A stretch of DNA of 53,028 nucleotides from Plakobranchus ocellatus (GCA_019648995.1 BLXT01000021.1:665915-718942), one strand, 5' to 3'; positions 13,401 through 24,787 are shown, counted from the stretch's first letter. A program made the numbers and translations. Notes: generated by a model not told the origin, from the sequence alone.

Positions 13401-16400
13401 TACTTATAGCCACTGCTACTCTTTTGCTGTACATATGTAAATGGACTATATGCACAAAAAAAAAACACAAATTGCTACTACTTCTACTACCATCACTACT
13501 TCTATTACTACACATTGACTATAATAGGAACTAGTGCCCATCAAGGCAAATAGTTTACCCTTGAACCCAAAAGCGGAAGAGCTAGTTTGGCTCTGACTAT
13601 AACGCTTGTTGTTCAAAGCATTTGTCTTCTTCAAATTAGATTTATGAAGGACTTAATCATTAATTGATATTGATAAAGTCCTTCATGAATCTAATTTGAA
13701 GAAGACAAATGTGTTGAACACCAAGCGCTATAGTTAGAGCTTTAAATGTGAATAATAGTAAAGCTTGAAAATAAAATGTAATTTCAACATTATAAGACTA
13801 TCTAGCAGAGACTGCGTTTTAAATGTTGCTATCTAATTTCTAAAATGCTCTTAAAAACACTTTGATTGAGATGGTTAAAAATCTTTATCTGACTTATGCA
13901 GGCTCCTTCTCTTCGGCCGAACTCACTTGCATAGCCTATAAACAATAAAAATTGTTAAACTGAGATATTGAATTGATTACAAATCTAGATTAGATAATGT
14001 TTTTTTTAATCTATATGTACATTTCTTAAATCATTTCTCAGTAAGTTTAGTTTAGTAGAACTACAGATACAAGGCATGAATTTTTTTTTTTTTTTACATG
14101 AAAGGGCCTAAAGCTGAAAAATAACCCATCATGTAAATATATATGTAGAATTAGATCGTAGAAGTATAAGCCTTCTCAGCCTTCCAGTTTAATCCGGGCC
14201 TTTCTTAATCTTTCTCTAAGTCAACCTATAATTTTTTCATTCTTTTCTATAAATGCCCCTACCCAAATCATATTTTACAATACAAAAATTATACATTTAT
14301 TTTCTGAATGAAAATTAAAACAGATTATTCTCTTCTTCCCGACATATTAGCTTTACGTTTCCAATGGAACCAAGTCTCTTTCTTGGGAAGCCGATTCAAG
14401 GGAATTAATAGGGCCGCATGAATACCTACTATTGCTACTGCTATTACCACCAGCACCACCACAACCCCTACTACAACTACTTCCAGTTCTACTGCTACTA
14501 AAAATATATTGTTACTACATGTATTAGCACTACCACTGTTGCTATAAGTAGAACTGCTTACTATGACTACACAATGTAGTGTGAATTTCTATTACTATTA
14601 CTTTAGTTGTGATTTCACTTTATATTGTGGAAATACAAAAATGCCACTAATTCACCTAAATGAGGGATTAATTTTTATGACCATAGGTCATTAAAATGTA
14701 AAATTTTCCCCTTCTCATTAGAATCACATGGAACATACACATTTTGAGAAATATGGAAGAGCTCAAAGTTATGTTTATCCTACGAATCTTAGTTTCCAGC
14801 TAGATCTGTAATTGATACTTTTGACCCGTAGCTTCTTGTGGGCACTAAAGTGCAATCAACCGCATCTTCATCGAGATTTGTCTGTTAGGTGAAGAACTTG
14901 TGTTTTATAGAAATTTTGTCAGTTTTAATTACTTGCCACTAATTTATTTTGAATGCCATATAAATATAATTGGTACCATTATAAACGGCATTTCAAGCTG
15001 TATAAAACGAATGCATTTGGAAATACAGTACAGTTTGTATAAACATCTGAATTAGCAACAAAGGAACACTCTATACAAACATGAGAGAGTGGTACACTCA
15101 TTAGGAAATTAATTAATTAATACTCATCCGAATTTTTTACATTGAAAAAAATTTACATACATGTTTTCCTTAAGTATTAAAGCTTCAGTAGCAGGCAAAA
15201 TTATTCTGGGTTTATGAACAGAGAAGGAGTTAGGAGCTTAGATCTTGGGGTACAACGGGTCTATCTGTGTACCATTAGTAGCACCAACATAGCTTCTTGA
15301 CTTCAGTTACTGATTGTAAATTGGGATAACATTGTATGGAGCTATGCAAAGGAAAGTTTCCTTTCATAAATCTTCTGAAACCAGGGAAATCTAAGACCAC
15401 TTAATTATAGGGATAAACAGAATGAAAAGATCTGATAACATTCAGGAAACACTTCCCTTTTCTCATCCTTTAATCTGTTGCATTCAGTGTTTCATTCCTA
15501 ACTATACATTCCTATTTTTGATGATTCTAAACCCAGGCCAAGGGTAAGCTTCTCTACATATATCTAATGTAGTTGCTTTTATCTGAATGGTTTATACACT
15601 TACTCATAATTAAAAACCACACACACACACATCTACAGGCTGTTGCACACACATATAGATTGTCATTTTTTGGTCTATTTCCGCTTGACTGCTTGGGGAA
15701 GCAGATAATGCACTTCACAAGTTACCTGGCTCAGGTGTGACATTATTACAACTTTAAAATGGTTTTCAGGAGGTAGAATAGCCAGAGCTTGGTTCTGTAA
15801 TTTCTTTATAGATGAATGAACAAGGTCAAGTCCCTGTTCTTCATGTAAGCCTATTCCCATTCTCATCTGTCTATTCACTCTATTCATCGGTGTTCTAAAA
15901 AGTGTAATTTTAGGAACATTTTTAAAAATGACTAATGATTTTATGGATAAAAAGCCCACAATTCCAATTTTGAAAATCTGATGCAACTATTTTTTGTTGT
16001 GTGATATTGTTTAGTGTATTTTGAAGAAGAGGAAGGGGGCCTGCTTAAATTTTGTAATTATATGTTCTGGAACATCAATTACTTTTTCATTTCATCATTG
16101 TTTGTGAATTTTTTTTGTCTTGTCTTTTTTCAAAACTGTCTACAGCAAAAAATAATCATAAACCCAAGTTGCTTTTTTGTCAGACTTTACACAACACTAT
16201 TAATAGTATTTTTACTATTTAAAAAATAATCATAAACCCAAGTTGCTTTTTTGTCAGACTTTACAGAACACTATTAATAGTATTTTTACTATTTAAAAAA
16301 ATTACAGAGAGGTGCAATTAAGATTTGATTAATGAGTAGCTAAAATGAGCTCATTATTACCATCACTTCAAAACCAATAAAAAAAATAAGGAAGCTAACT

Positions 16401-17673
16401 TTTTTTAGTAATGAAAATAATAGCCTTTTATAATTCAGATGATCACACACAATTTAACACCAAACACAAAAGGTGTGGAATGTTTACACATGGAGAAAAT
16501 CCAGGTGAAAGTCATGGATTAAAAATGTAAATCAACCTAAATACACTAGCCATGAAAACCCTCAGCCAAAGGCAATTATCATGCTTCACTGAGCACACAG
16601 GCAGTGAACTATAGATATCAGGTTAAGGGGATTCAACTAAAGTTCTGAGTTCAGGGCTGGATATAAGGATGTGAATGACAGAATTTAATTTAGACTCCTT
16701 ATGAGGTCAAGTTTTAACCCCCCCAAGATATGGGAAGGGTAATATTTTCAAAATGATTAGAGAACCATTTGGACTGCTCTCATGGTATGCAGTTTCAGAG
16801 AATTTGTTTGCTATTCTTTACCAATCTACCCTTTTCCTCAAATTGCATGATAAGACTATACTTCAAGCACAACTTGAAATATCAAATCCACACATTTGTT
16901 TACAGCTTTGCATACTCAATATTACTATTAGTTCCACTAGAACTTCTAGTAGGCAAGAAAACTAAATTTAAGAAAATCTTTTGGCATTATCAAGTGACAC
17001 TTACTCAAAAAAGGGGGCTCCAAAACATACAGCTATTGCGTGGAATACAAAGGAACCTAAAATGATGACTCCCACTGATTTAGCAACGACAAGAATCTGT
17101 GAAGAGAATTATCACACATGCTTTATCAAAGAAACATCATTTAGTAAATTAAAAAGCTTACATTTTTGAAACTTTGATTGATATATGCAGACTTGCCAAC
17201 TTGAAAAATTTAGCTTCAACAATTTTAGGTCCTCAATTCAGTGGTCACGATGTGGTTGCCTGAGCAAAAACAATATTTGTGATGCTATTGATGCAGGATC
17301 AATGAGAGCGGAATTTGATGTTGCCTTATCATATAGGAGGAAATGCAATTGAAGAAGACTTAAAAATGATTCAGCTACACATACCACTAAGTGCTTGCAT
17401 ATATAGGCTCTTTATAGCACAGATCAATACATTTAACAAAAGCACAGGCCAAATCAATTTAATTTGAGTCTTCAATTTATACATTCACTCTTATTTCATG
17501 TTAAAAAATTCAGGAATCTTTAAAATTCAACGATTAAATTTTTTTGCAAAAAGATTGCAGTCACTTACAATGTAGTGTGTGAGAGGAAAAGTCAGCAGTT
17601 AAATTAGTAATTAGTGTGAACTAAAAATTTTGGAATTGATAGAAAAAGAAAGCGAATCGCTGGATATTGAGAG

Positions 17674-17740
<67 letters not shown>

Positions 17741-19883
17741 NNNNNNNNNNNNNNNNNNNNNNNNNGGAGGGAGGGAGGGAGGGAGAGAGAAATTTGTTAA
17801 TTTGTGGGGGAAAAAACATTTGTGTTAACTAAAGACAGAGACAGTGTGAGGATTTGGATTTTTACAGCAGTCCACAAGAAGGTGATCTAAGACTTTCAGG
17901 CTCTCCGTCAGGCCAGGGCACTGATGACTGAGCTGGAACAGAAGGCAGGTTTGCTACCCATTGTGCCACCAAGACTGTGAGATAGAGAAAACTTAAGAAA
18001 GAGAAGGAGAGAGAAAAAAAGGAGAATGAATGTGAGATAGTGAAATTAGGAGATAAAAAGAGAGAGATAGTGTGAGATAGAGAAAACTTAAGAAAGAGAA
18101 GGAGAAAGAAAAAAAGGAGAATGAATGTGAGATAGTGAAATCAGGAGATAAAAAGAGAGAGAGACAGTGTGTGTATATGAGAGAGAGATAGAGAGATAGA
18201 GAGATGTTGGATGTATCATTGAAACAAACTTAAACTTTAAGTCCCATCAAAATGATGGTAGACCTATCATCTTCCAATGTAGGTTTTTTTTTTGTTTATT
18301 AGTGTAAAAATAATTCATGATTGTTTTGAAAATATAAATGTGGTGAATCTTTCTGTACACCACCATTTAAAGGCCTATTTAAAGTTTGCACAGCCAGCAT
18401 CACAAATTTCTTTGTTTTAGTGCGGACTTGAAGATTGAACTCCAAGCTCCAAGCAGCCAGCATTTTGTTTCTTTGAACTTTTACTAGGCCTAAATACTAG
18501 TTACTGGACCCAGTGCACTGTGTGTAAAGTAACCTAATATTCAAGCATGTATGCTGTTCCATCACGGCTCACAAGTTCTGGAAAAGACTGGGTGCAGGAG
18601 TTAGAAATTATAAACAAAAGAATGAAAAAAAAATCGATTAAACAGTAGTAAAAGATCTTCGCTATAGTACCAAAGATCTATTGAATCAGGGTACAAAAAT
18701 ATCAAAGCCCCAAGCATATGAACATTTTGATCAATGCAGGGTAATAGCACGTGTGCTCTTGTGTGGGGCACTTACTCACTTAGCATCTCTTCATTACATA
18801 TATTTTAAAGAGTTTATAACAGATATTTTTAACGAAACAAAATAGAAAAAGCAATATTTTTGCATTTACTTTTCTTTCATTTCAGCATAGCACTGGTGTT
18901 GAATGAATCTAAAGCTTATTGCAAATTTTAACCCTTATCATATTTTGTGGATAAAAAAAGTTATCCCAGTGGTCATTTTTTCAATTGTCTAAGTTCTTAG
19001 GAAGTTCTTAACTCACATTTTCAGTATTCCTCAAAAATAAATTCTTCTACAACAATGAAACTCATTTGTTCTGGAGAAAATTAATTTTTTTTTACTGGTT
19101 TCTCACCAACAGTGAAAAAAAGGGGTAATAAACTAATATTAACATTCCTGTGCATTGGAGGAAATTTTGTCTTCTTTTTTGACTTTACTGCTATGGTCTT
19201 GCTCCTGCTCTTTCTCCCTCTTCTACTGCAACAAAATTAGTACTGCTGCTGCTGCTACTATTGCTTTTACAACTTATTAGTACTACTACTATTATTTCTT
19301 CTTTTTGCATTTTTCTTTCTATCTTTATCTTCTTCTTTCTTCCATTTCTTTCTCTTTTTCTTCCTCCTTCCTTTTCCTCTTCCTCTTTCTCTTCTTCTTA
19401 CATAACTTCTCCTTATTCTTTTCTTTCTGTTTTCATTTTGCCATGACCCTTGAAGCACAAGCAGGCGCCTATAGGCTTTTTTTTTTTCACTACTCCAAGA
19501 GTGGGGACACCTTACCCTTCACCCTATCCCCAAAGTATGATAGGGATAAAAAGCACAATATATAATTAGGAATAGGGTTAAAGTAACAAGCACTATCCAA
19601 ATTATCTGTCTCAAAAGTTAATGTACAAAAGACTGAAACTTACAGTTCTTTTGAGTTGGGTTTTGCTATTATCACTTGGCTTATAGTTCCAAATCATCAA
19701 AGCAATGAATAGACACTGTACACATATAGCACCAATACAAAGCTCAATTCCTGCAAGCGTGTTTTTCACAATGCTTAACATGCCATCACTGAGGATCATT
19801 ACTATTGCCAGTCCTCCAATGAAGAAAGCTGACACGAAGCACGAAAATGAAACTAGAACAATAAATTTATCTTGTGGCCTCAT
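7318..19883 (-). CDS. PIGF: GPI ethanolamine-phosphate transferase stabilising subunit PIG-F, complete, 5 coding exons
   Basis: Coding exons in transcript order: 19883-19644, 17096-17005, 12247-12131, 11045-10937, 7434-7318. They total 675 nt, 224 aa plus TGA; human PIGF has 219 aa. All junctions are GT/AG and phases agree (0, 2, 2, 0). PIG-F is a polytopic ER membrane protein that binds and stabilises PIG-O and PIG-G, which add ethanolamine phosphate to mannoses of the GPI precursor. Seen here: hydrophobic segments at about residues 7-32, 42-67, 84-108, 115-137, 157-178 and 190-207; the family signature [18 protein letters not shown] (169-186), followed across the last junction by [14 protein letters not shown]. 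The ATG is the first in frame after a stop 12 codons upstream. Polyadenylation signals (AATAAA on the minus strand) lie about 80 nt after the stop, near 7232-7241. Introns of 1.1-4.9 kb carry repeats only. Identity is confident; the 5' UTR is not resolved. Confidence 0.95.
8061..8131. repeat. Diverged tandem GCAACTTTTGCAC motif
   Basis: Three related copies (GCAACTTTTGCAC, GCAACTTTCGCCA, GCAACTTCTGCAC) within 70 bp in PIGF intron 4. A similar degenerate cluster is at 9893-9987. Confidence 0.45.
9275..9515 (-). mobile_element. RTE-like LINE 3' end in PIGF intron 4
   Basis: An uninterrupted minus-strand frame (9487-9287) encodes [26 protein letters not shown] and [13 protein letters not shown]. 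This is the basic C-terminal tail of a common molluscan non-LTR retrotransposon. It is followed by a short ATC-type microsatellite tail (9276-9290), as is usual at RTE 3' ends. The copy is 5' truncated and in sense orientation to PIGF. Confidence 0.75.
10937..11045 (-). CDS. PIGF: PIGF coding exon 4, family signature
   Basis: 109 nt, acceptor TTTCAG, donor CAG|GTATTT. It carries residues 150-186 including [20 protein letters not shown], the most conserved PIG-F motif. It ends in phase 0 after PWQ. Confidence 0.95.
11735..11737. other. Short assembly ambiguity (3 N) before a G run
   Basis: Three undetermined bases followed by 11 G, in PIGF intron 3. It affects no coding exon. Confidence 0.95.
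12131..12247 (-). CDS. PIGF: PIGF coding exon 3 (residues 111-150)
   Basis: 117 nt between acceptor ATCACAG and donor AATAG|GTGACT. It was found by frame: the only reading that joins exons 2 and 4 gives a helix plus [19 protein letters not shown], equivalent to human VPCLCLLGPNLKAWLRVF. Both flanking phases (2 and 2) fit. A longer open frame on the same strand here is a shadow. Confidence 0.88.
12555..12645 (-). mobile_element. Possible tRNA-derived SINE remnant
   Basis: The minus strand reads GGTGGTGCAGTGGATAGCGA then ATCGATCTGCA. This resembles the head of the SINE copies at 17848-17985 and 22688-22832. It is short and degraded. Confidence 0.35.
13290..13510. repeat. Imperfect trinucleotide array (ACT/ACC/GCC type)
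   Basis: A long run of interrupted CCA, CTA and ACT triplets in PIGF intron 2 region (12248-17004). Frames across it give Ser- and Gly-rich artefacts. A second array of the same kind lies at about 14425-14560 and a smaller one at 19235-19290. Confidence 0.75.
13590..13740. repeat. Near-perfect 70-bp inverted repeat with tiny loop
   Basis: The left arm (about 13590-13657) and right arm (about 13670-13740) are reverse complements with only a few mismatches, including GAAGGACTT/AAGTCCTTC and the shared CATTTGTCTTCTTCAAATTA core. About 10 bp separate them. It could be a foldback MITE or an RNA hairpin inside the PIGF pre-mRNA. Confidence 0.85.
14425..14560. repeat. Imperfect trinucleotide array
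   Basis: Interrupted ACT, GCT and ACC triplets, similar to the array at 13290-13510. Confidence 0.6.
15675..15986 (-). pseudogene. Transposon-like ORF fragment ([13 protein letters not shown] type)
   Basis: A 103-codon minus-strand frame ending in TAA-free coding to 15675. Central residues read [20 protein letters not shown] followed by KKLQNQAL and [14 protein letters not shown]. This spacing recalls the C-terminal part of multi-copy ORFs in cnidarian and molluscan genomes with GxGxxGEQGxESxHxxFN. I cannot name the element class. It lies alone in a PIGF intron, so it is probably a remnant. Confidence 0.4.
16147..16294. repeat. Tandem duplication, 74-bp period, two copies
   Basis: The block containing AATAATCATAAACCCAAGTT through ATTTTTACTATTTAAAA appears twice head to tail with one visible difference (TTACACAAC versus TTACAGAAC). 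The near identity indicates a recent event. Confidence 0.95.
17005..17096 (-). CDS. PIGF: PIGF coding exon 2 (residues 81-111)
   Basis: 92 nt between acceptor TTCACAG and donor GA|GTAAGT. It encodes a membrane helix that ends in [13 protein letters not shown], aligning with the HVIFVLYGAPLIE stretch of human PIGF. The exon ends in phase 2. Confidence 0.9.
17682..17790. repeat. (GA)n microsatellite, assembly gap, then (GGGA)n
   Basis: About 29 GA units end in 25 N at 17741-17765, then GGAGGGAGGGAGGG follows. The true length is unknown. It is intronic in PIGF. Confidence 0.95.
17848..17985 (-). mobile_element. tRNA-derived SINE fragment
   Basis: The minus strand reads TTGGTGGCACAATGGGTAGC (tRNA-like head, box A area), then a GCCCTGGCCTGACGG block and CCTGAAAGTCTTAGATCACC. 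The same order occurs on the plus strand at 22688-22832, which defines a dispersed family. Confidence 0.6.
17978..18172. repeat. Purine-rich tandem duplication, 95-bp period
   Basis: The block starting GATAGAGAAAACTTAAGAAA is repeated at 18076 with few changes, followed by GAGA-type microsatellite to about 18205. Confidence 0.85.
19290..19400. repeat. Polypyrimidine tract (plus strand)
   Basis: Almost pure C/T over about 110 bp (CTTCTTCTTT, CTTCCTCC types) inside PIGF intron 1. Frames on either strand are Phe/Ser- or Lys/Arg-rich artefacts. Confidence 0.7.
19644..19883 (-). CDS. PIGF: PIGF coding exon 1 (residues 1-80)
   Basis: This exon encodes the first two predicted membrane segments and the polar linker [13 protein letters not shown], matching the human KPNTSSK-type linker. 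The donor ACT|GTAAGT at 19643 is strong. The start codon is at 19883-19881. An AG preceding GGAAAGCTG some 30 nt upstream could be the acceptor of an unseen 5' UTR exon. Confidence 0.9.
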
Positions 19884-22680
19884 TTTAGTATTTGCTTGAA
19901 GGACAGCTTTCCCTATTTAGGCTGGTTTCTTGGCTATATCAAAAATGATTAAAAAATCTCCATTATCAGTTTGAACGAATAAGGCCTAGATCTAGATCTT
20001 TTGGTATAAGATTTTGACAACATTTATCTAAGTCTCAGTATTAAAACAAAAAAAAAAAATCAAGCTAGGCCTGATTTTTAAATCTGTATTTTGAAAGTAA
20101 CATCTGATGATATGGTTTTAGGGAAAGATTTCCTATTAATATTACGCACACAATCAATATTCCATAATATTGTAAAATAATGACAAACTGACATTTCGTG
20201 GAGAGAGCCACTAACGTCTACGTCTGCCAGGGGAAATGCTTATGAGAATTCAAGTTAAATAGTCAAAATATTCCCACCTACACTGCATCAGATTCAAGAT
20301 AGTGAAGGAGTTTACATTACACATGACTCATAACACATCCTAATAGAATTTAATTGGATTTAATAAATAATTTTTTAAAATCAATATTATCAACATTGCT
20401 TTCTCGGGCTGCTTTTCATTCTAGAAAACATTGAACATTAACTATCATCTACGATCTACAGAATTTCATCCAGGTTTAATAGTCTAGAAGAAATAGATTG
20501 TAATAACATTTTTAGATTGTTTAAAACTTAACAAAACTTAAATTATAGTAGAATATATGATTAAGATTTAGATTACTTTATACCTAGATTTTAAGCTAGA
20601 ACACATTTTTGAATACTGGGTGATCTGCATTTCTAGATGTACATCTGGATTACCTGGTAACTAGATGAAGTTTGATTTGCAGGTTGGCATTAAAAAAAAA
20701 AAAAACAACTGCAAATGTCACCCATAAAGAACAAGCCTTACAAAAGGAACTTTATTAGGGTAAGAAGGCTAATTGTTTATAGACTGACAGGATTTAATCT
20801 TCATGAGGCGATTTTAGTGGAGGAATGAATAGCATTTATAACTTAAGAGCCCATTTTTTCCTAACTAAATTAAAAAAGGGAAAAAATCATACACAATCAT
20901 TTTATTTCCTTGAATTTGTAATAGGTATGCAAAGTTAGACCTCTCTTCTCAAGCAAAGAGATAAAAATGGATTACCAGTATTACAAAAGTCTTTAATAAC
21001 AATAGAACTGTGAGATTCCTAGACTGGAAATTGATCAAAAACACAGTGATAGTAATTTAAAGAGTCTAAAAAAACGTCTAGAATACTGTGCCCTCAAAAA
21101 TCTTTACAAGAAATTAGACCCTCTCTTGGTTTGTCAACTGATTCATGAATGCGCTTCAAATAAAATACAAATATGTCCTAATTTCATGTCATTTAACGAT
21201 TATGCTTTTAAATGACAAATTAGCCAGCAGTTTAAAAGCTTTCTTAGATTTACATTTCTTGTGTGCATATAAGGAAGTTATCGAGATCTATCCTATTTTC
21301 CTCCATCTCATCTAGATAAAATACATTACATAATATAGATCATAGCTCAATGCTAGGCCTACATCTAGATCTAGATGACTTAGAAATATATCTAGATCTA
21401 GCTCTAATTATCTCATCTAAAGACGCATGTTTTCAATTTTAGCTTTAAGCAGATTTGTCATGTTATGTAAAACCTATGTGTCATTTCAGACTCGCAGAGT
21501 ATAGATCTACAATCTAGATCTACTTGTGTTCACTCAAGTACTAGTTTCACGACCACCCTTTTTCTCTAGGCTCTATTTAAAAAGTCTATTCTTTGGATCT
21601 GTCTGAGTCTCTCCGCTCTCGTATTGTCAGTTTTAATGAACGGCTGAACGCCAGGTCGCTAGTGTGAAAAATCGAAACCGAAAGTAAAAGAACTAGGTTT
21701 TAGTCGATTAGAGTGATCTAAATTTAGATATCTAGCAGTTAATTTAGCAGTAAAAATGAAAAGCTTGACTTAAGTTTGGTTGTCTGAGGATGCAAATCAA
21801 AAGGCAGTACATGTAATCGCTTGCTTCTTCTGCTACTACTGCAAATGGAACCTGGATATTCTGTCAATTTGTTTTCAGCCTTGACTCAATGTAAAACGAT
21901 CCAAGCCTTAGTGAAAGTAAAAAAGTTTGTCTTTCACACAAATTTGTGGCAATAGTAATGTTGCACTTGCAGTTGGCACTGTGCTATTTACTGATACACA
22001 AAGTGCAGGGAGGGGTATCAATTTTGAAATTGATTTATTTACATGAAATGCAATTTAAAAGATTTTGTCACCATCATCATTAAATCTTGGTGAAAAATGC
22101 TGATTGAAGCACTCTATGGGCTTTCAGTGCCAAAATGACTTTCATTATCTGAGTGCCCTTTTAGTGCTCAAAGGATGGTTAATGTTGAACATATAATTGC
22201 TGTAGACGAACACAACTATGTATTCTTAATTCTTGAAGATTTTGACCTCAAAGCAATTTATGCAACTTGTTAGTCCAATTAGTCATTATATGATTATTGT
22301 GATATGTTCTATAATTTGACACCATCCTATGCAACAGGCAGTTTCTCGTCTCTCTCCTCTTACCTCTCTGACTGATGCAGTTATTTACAAAATTTCTTTT
22401 CTGTCGTCTCTTTTTTTTTTTTTTCTCTTCATGTTCGTAAATGCCAGTTTCATGTCATCCAAAAAAGAGAATTATTAAGTGTGTGTTTATTTAGAAAATA
22501 TTTAAATTACAACTTGAGATATGAAATTTTTGTTTTTGTCATGTCACTCACAAAAAATTTTGTTTTCATTTAGTTCCCAATGAAAAGAATTATTGGAAAT
22601 CAATTTATACATGCCTTGTGATTATTATGGATAGGTGCAGAATAGTAACATGTACATTATAATAATTATCCTAGAATTTT
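19884..22680. other. Divergent PIGF/SARS2 intergenic DNA
   Basis: No exon is recognisable. The stretch 21570-21700 is less AT-rich than its surroundings and is the best candidate for a transcription start region. TCTAGATC-type motifs cluster at 21350-21540. Confidence 0.4.
21570..21700. promoter_or_regulatory. Candidate promoter region between PIGF and SARS2
   Basis: A patch with several CpGs (CTCCGCTCTCG, GAACGGCTGAACGCC, GGTCGC) lies between the divergent genes, with a GAAACCGAAAGT element at 21674-21685. No TATA box or transcript support is visible. It would require 5' UTR exons for both genes. Confidence 0.25.
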
Positions 22681-22687
22681 CTGCAAC

Positions 22688-22832
22688 CTAGGGACAGTGG
22701 ATAGCATACCAGCTTTGAGATTTGCAGGGACCCTTCTGTTGCAGGCTTGAGCCCGCCATGGGTGCCCTGGCCTTTCGGAGGACCTGAAACCTGAGATCAC
22801 TTTGTTGTCGACAGGCTATATACTAAAAACAA
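22688..22832 (+). mobile_element. tRNA-derived SINE copy
   Basis: Plus strand: CAGTGGATAGCATACCAG (box A-like), GGCTTGAGCCC (box B-like), GGTGCCCTGGCC and CCTGAAACCTGAGATCAC. It corresponds block for block with the minus-strand copy at 17848-17985. Confidence 0.6.
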
Positions 22833-23094
22833 GAAAACTTCTCTAACACACATGAAGATAAAGCTTCGTTTTATAGCTGCTTGCTTGTGTGCAGATTCTT
22901 CTTGATAAATGCTAATATATCTCTTGTCATCGTGAAGTTGGTGCTTACATTCATGTGAAAACATCTTTGCCTCATGATATATTATATACTAAGAGTGATT
23001 CTTCTTTCCTCTGTTTTTAAAAAGGCCTGCTGTGCTCAAGATTTTAACAGAAACTCTTTGTGCTCTTCACTAGTTTTCTTTTTATTCTCTAGTT

Positions 23095-24460
23095 GCCATG
23101 TCTAGAATAGACATTGGCGATCATGGACCTCCACTCAAACCTGTTCCAGTTGACCTTCTTTTTCCTCTTTAGGTTGTTGGAACAGACAATGACGATCATG
23201 TTTTTCCAATTAAACTTATTCTCAGTTTAACCTCATAAAGTTGTTTTTGCTACCCTTCCCTATTGCCAACAAAAGTAATTCTCTTCTGCATTTACTTCCA
23301 ATCTTTCCAGTGATTGCTACGTGCTCTAAATCCATATGTTGGCAAATATGACCTAAAAACTGTAGTTGCGTCTATCTGATGGTTTTAATCAGAGATCGCT
23401 CAAGATTTGCCTCCTTTCAGTACCAATTCATTGAACTTTTTTTTCTGTCCATGGTATCCTCATTCCTCATCATTTTTCTGATAAACCACATCTCCACTGC
23501 TTTTATTTTTTTCTCTGTTTCTTTTTTTTATTGTCCAACACTCACTAACATGCACAAGTACTGACCATACATATGTTTTCTTTACCCTTATTTTAGTTTT
23601 CATGCTTCTGTTTCCGTTTGCTTGTATTGGTTTCATTTTTTGCAATTTATCTTTGGCCATGGCTATTCTTTTACTTATTTCCCCTGTGCATCTACCATCT
23701 GATCTTATCAGATAACGTAGATGTTGGAATTTTGTAACTTGTTAATTTTTTTAATCTTTGCTAACGAGAGCACATTTGGGGTTAGAGAAAGGACCATATA
23801 TTCCATTTTCTTTACTTTAAAAGATAGGCCCATTCTTTCGCTCTCAAAAACTAAGTTTTTGGAGGTGTTCACCAGATTCTGCTGTAAATAATGTATCATC
23901 TGCATGCCTGAGATTATTAAGATGCTCGCCATTATTTTCAAGCCTGAAATATCATCAGATTCCTTAAGATTATTTCACTATATCAGGAGACATTACACAT
24001 CCCTGCATCACACCTCTTTTTATGTTTGAAATCACTATGTTCTCCTTCAGTTCTTACAGATGCAATTTGATTCCAGTATAAATTTTTAGTTACTCTCAGA
24101 TCTTTCCCATTAATGTCTAATTTTTCTATCATACAAAACAGCTCTACATGTTTTACTTTGTCAAAGGCCTTAGAATAATCAATGAAACAGAGATGGAGAT
24201 CTTTTTGCATTTCTATACACTTTCCCAGTTAACCTTATAATGGCTAAATTCCATGGAGCTGTAAAATAGGCACAACATGCGTGTTCTGGACCTAGTTTTT
24301 AGCCCTGTGTCTTGCTGAAAATCCAGTCTTTCTTTTTTCTCTGCATCTGTTTCCATCAGGCCGAAAAGATGCAAGCAGTAAATAATGCTAGGTAAAAATT
24401 GGCTCTGGTAGCAATTTTTTCCCACCTCAACAAGTGTGTTGTTTGCTGGGTCCATTTTTC
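23095..24460 (-). mobile_element. RTE-like LINE fragment, RT core to 3' end
   Basis: Minus-strand translations in order: a thumb-side FIDYSKAFDKVKH (about 24180-24140), KNLYWNQIASVRTEGEHSDF, LNNLRHADDTLF with the catalytic DD at about 23896-23904, FESERMGLSFKVKKMEYMV, KTYVWSVLVHVSECWTI, and near 23105 FEWRSMIAN from the terminal tail. Frameshifts separate the segments and the endonuclease is missing. It is antisense to SARS2. Confidence 0.85.
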
Positions 24461-24787
24461 ATGGTGTGTCAAAGTCAACACTTTAAAAATTCTGACTTCA
24501 GATTCGTATTCTCCATTGAATTTCAATGTGATTCAATACCAAACAGGACACATAAACTTTTAATATGCTTGATTTTAGTAATAAGCCTGTACCTCAACAG
24601 ACAGCAATGGTAAATATGCAATTAATAAAACTGAGTAAATTTTGGGCCCAGTTTATTAGGTTACCAATTAAAATATCACAGCGACGCAGAGAAATTTAAT
24701 TACTTCCCATGAATTCTCTCTAATTTTCCATCACACTTTCAGTCTAAAATCTATTTTTTTCTTTTAGACTTTAATTACTCCTATTCC

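Noticed and set aside
13192..13515. Ser/Gly-rich 107-codon minus-strand frame
   Set aside because: It is translation of an imperfect trinucleotide array and has no conserved motif.
19261..19565. Ser/Phe- and Lys/Arg-rich frames
   Set aside because: They are artefacts of the polypyrimidine tract within PIGF intron 1.
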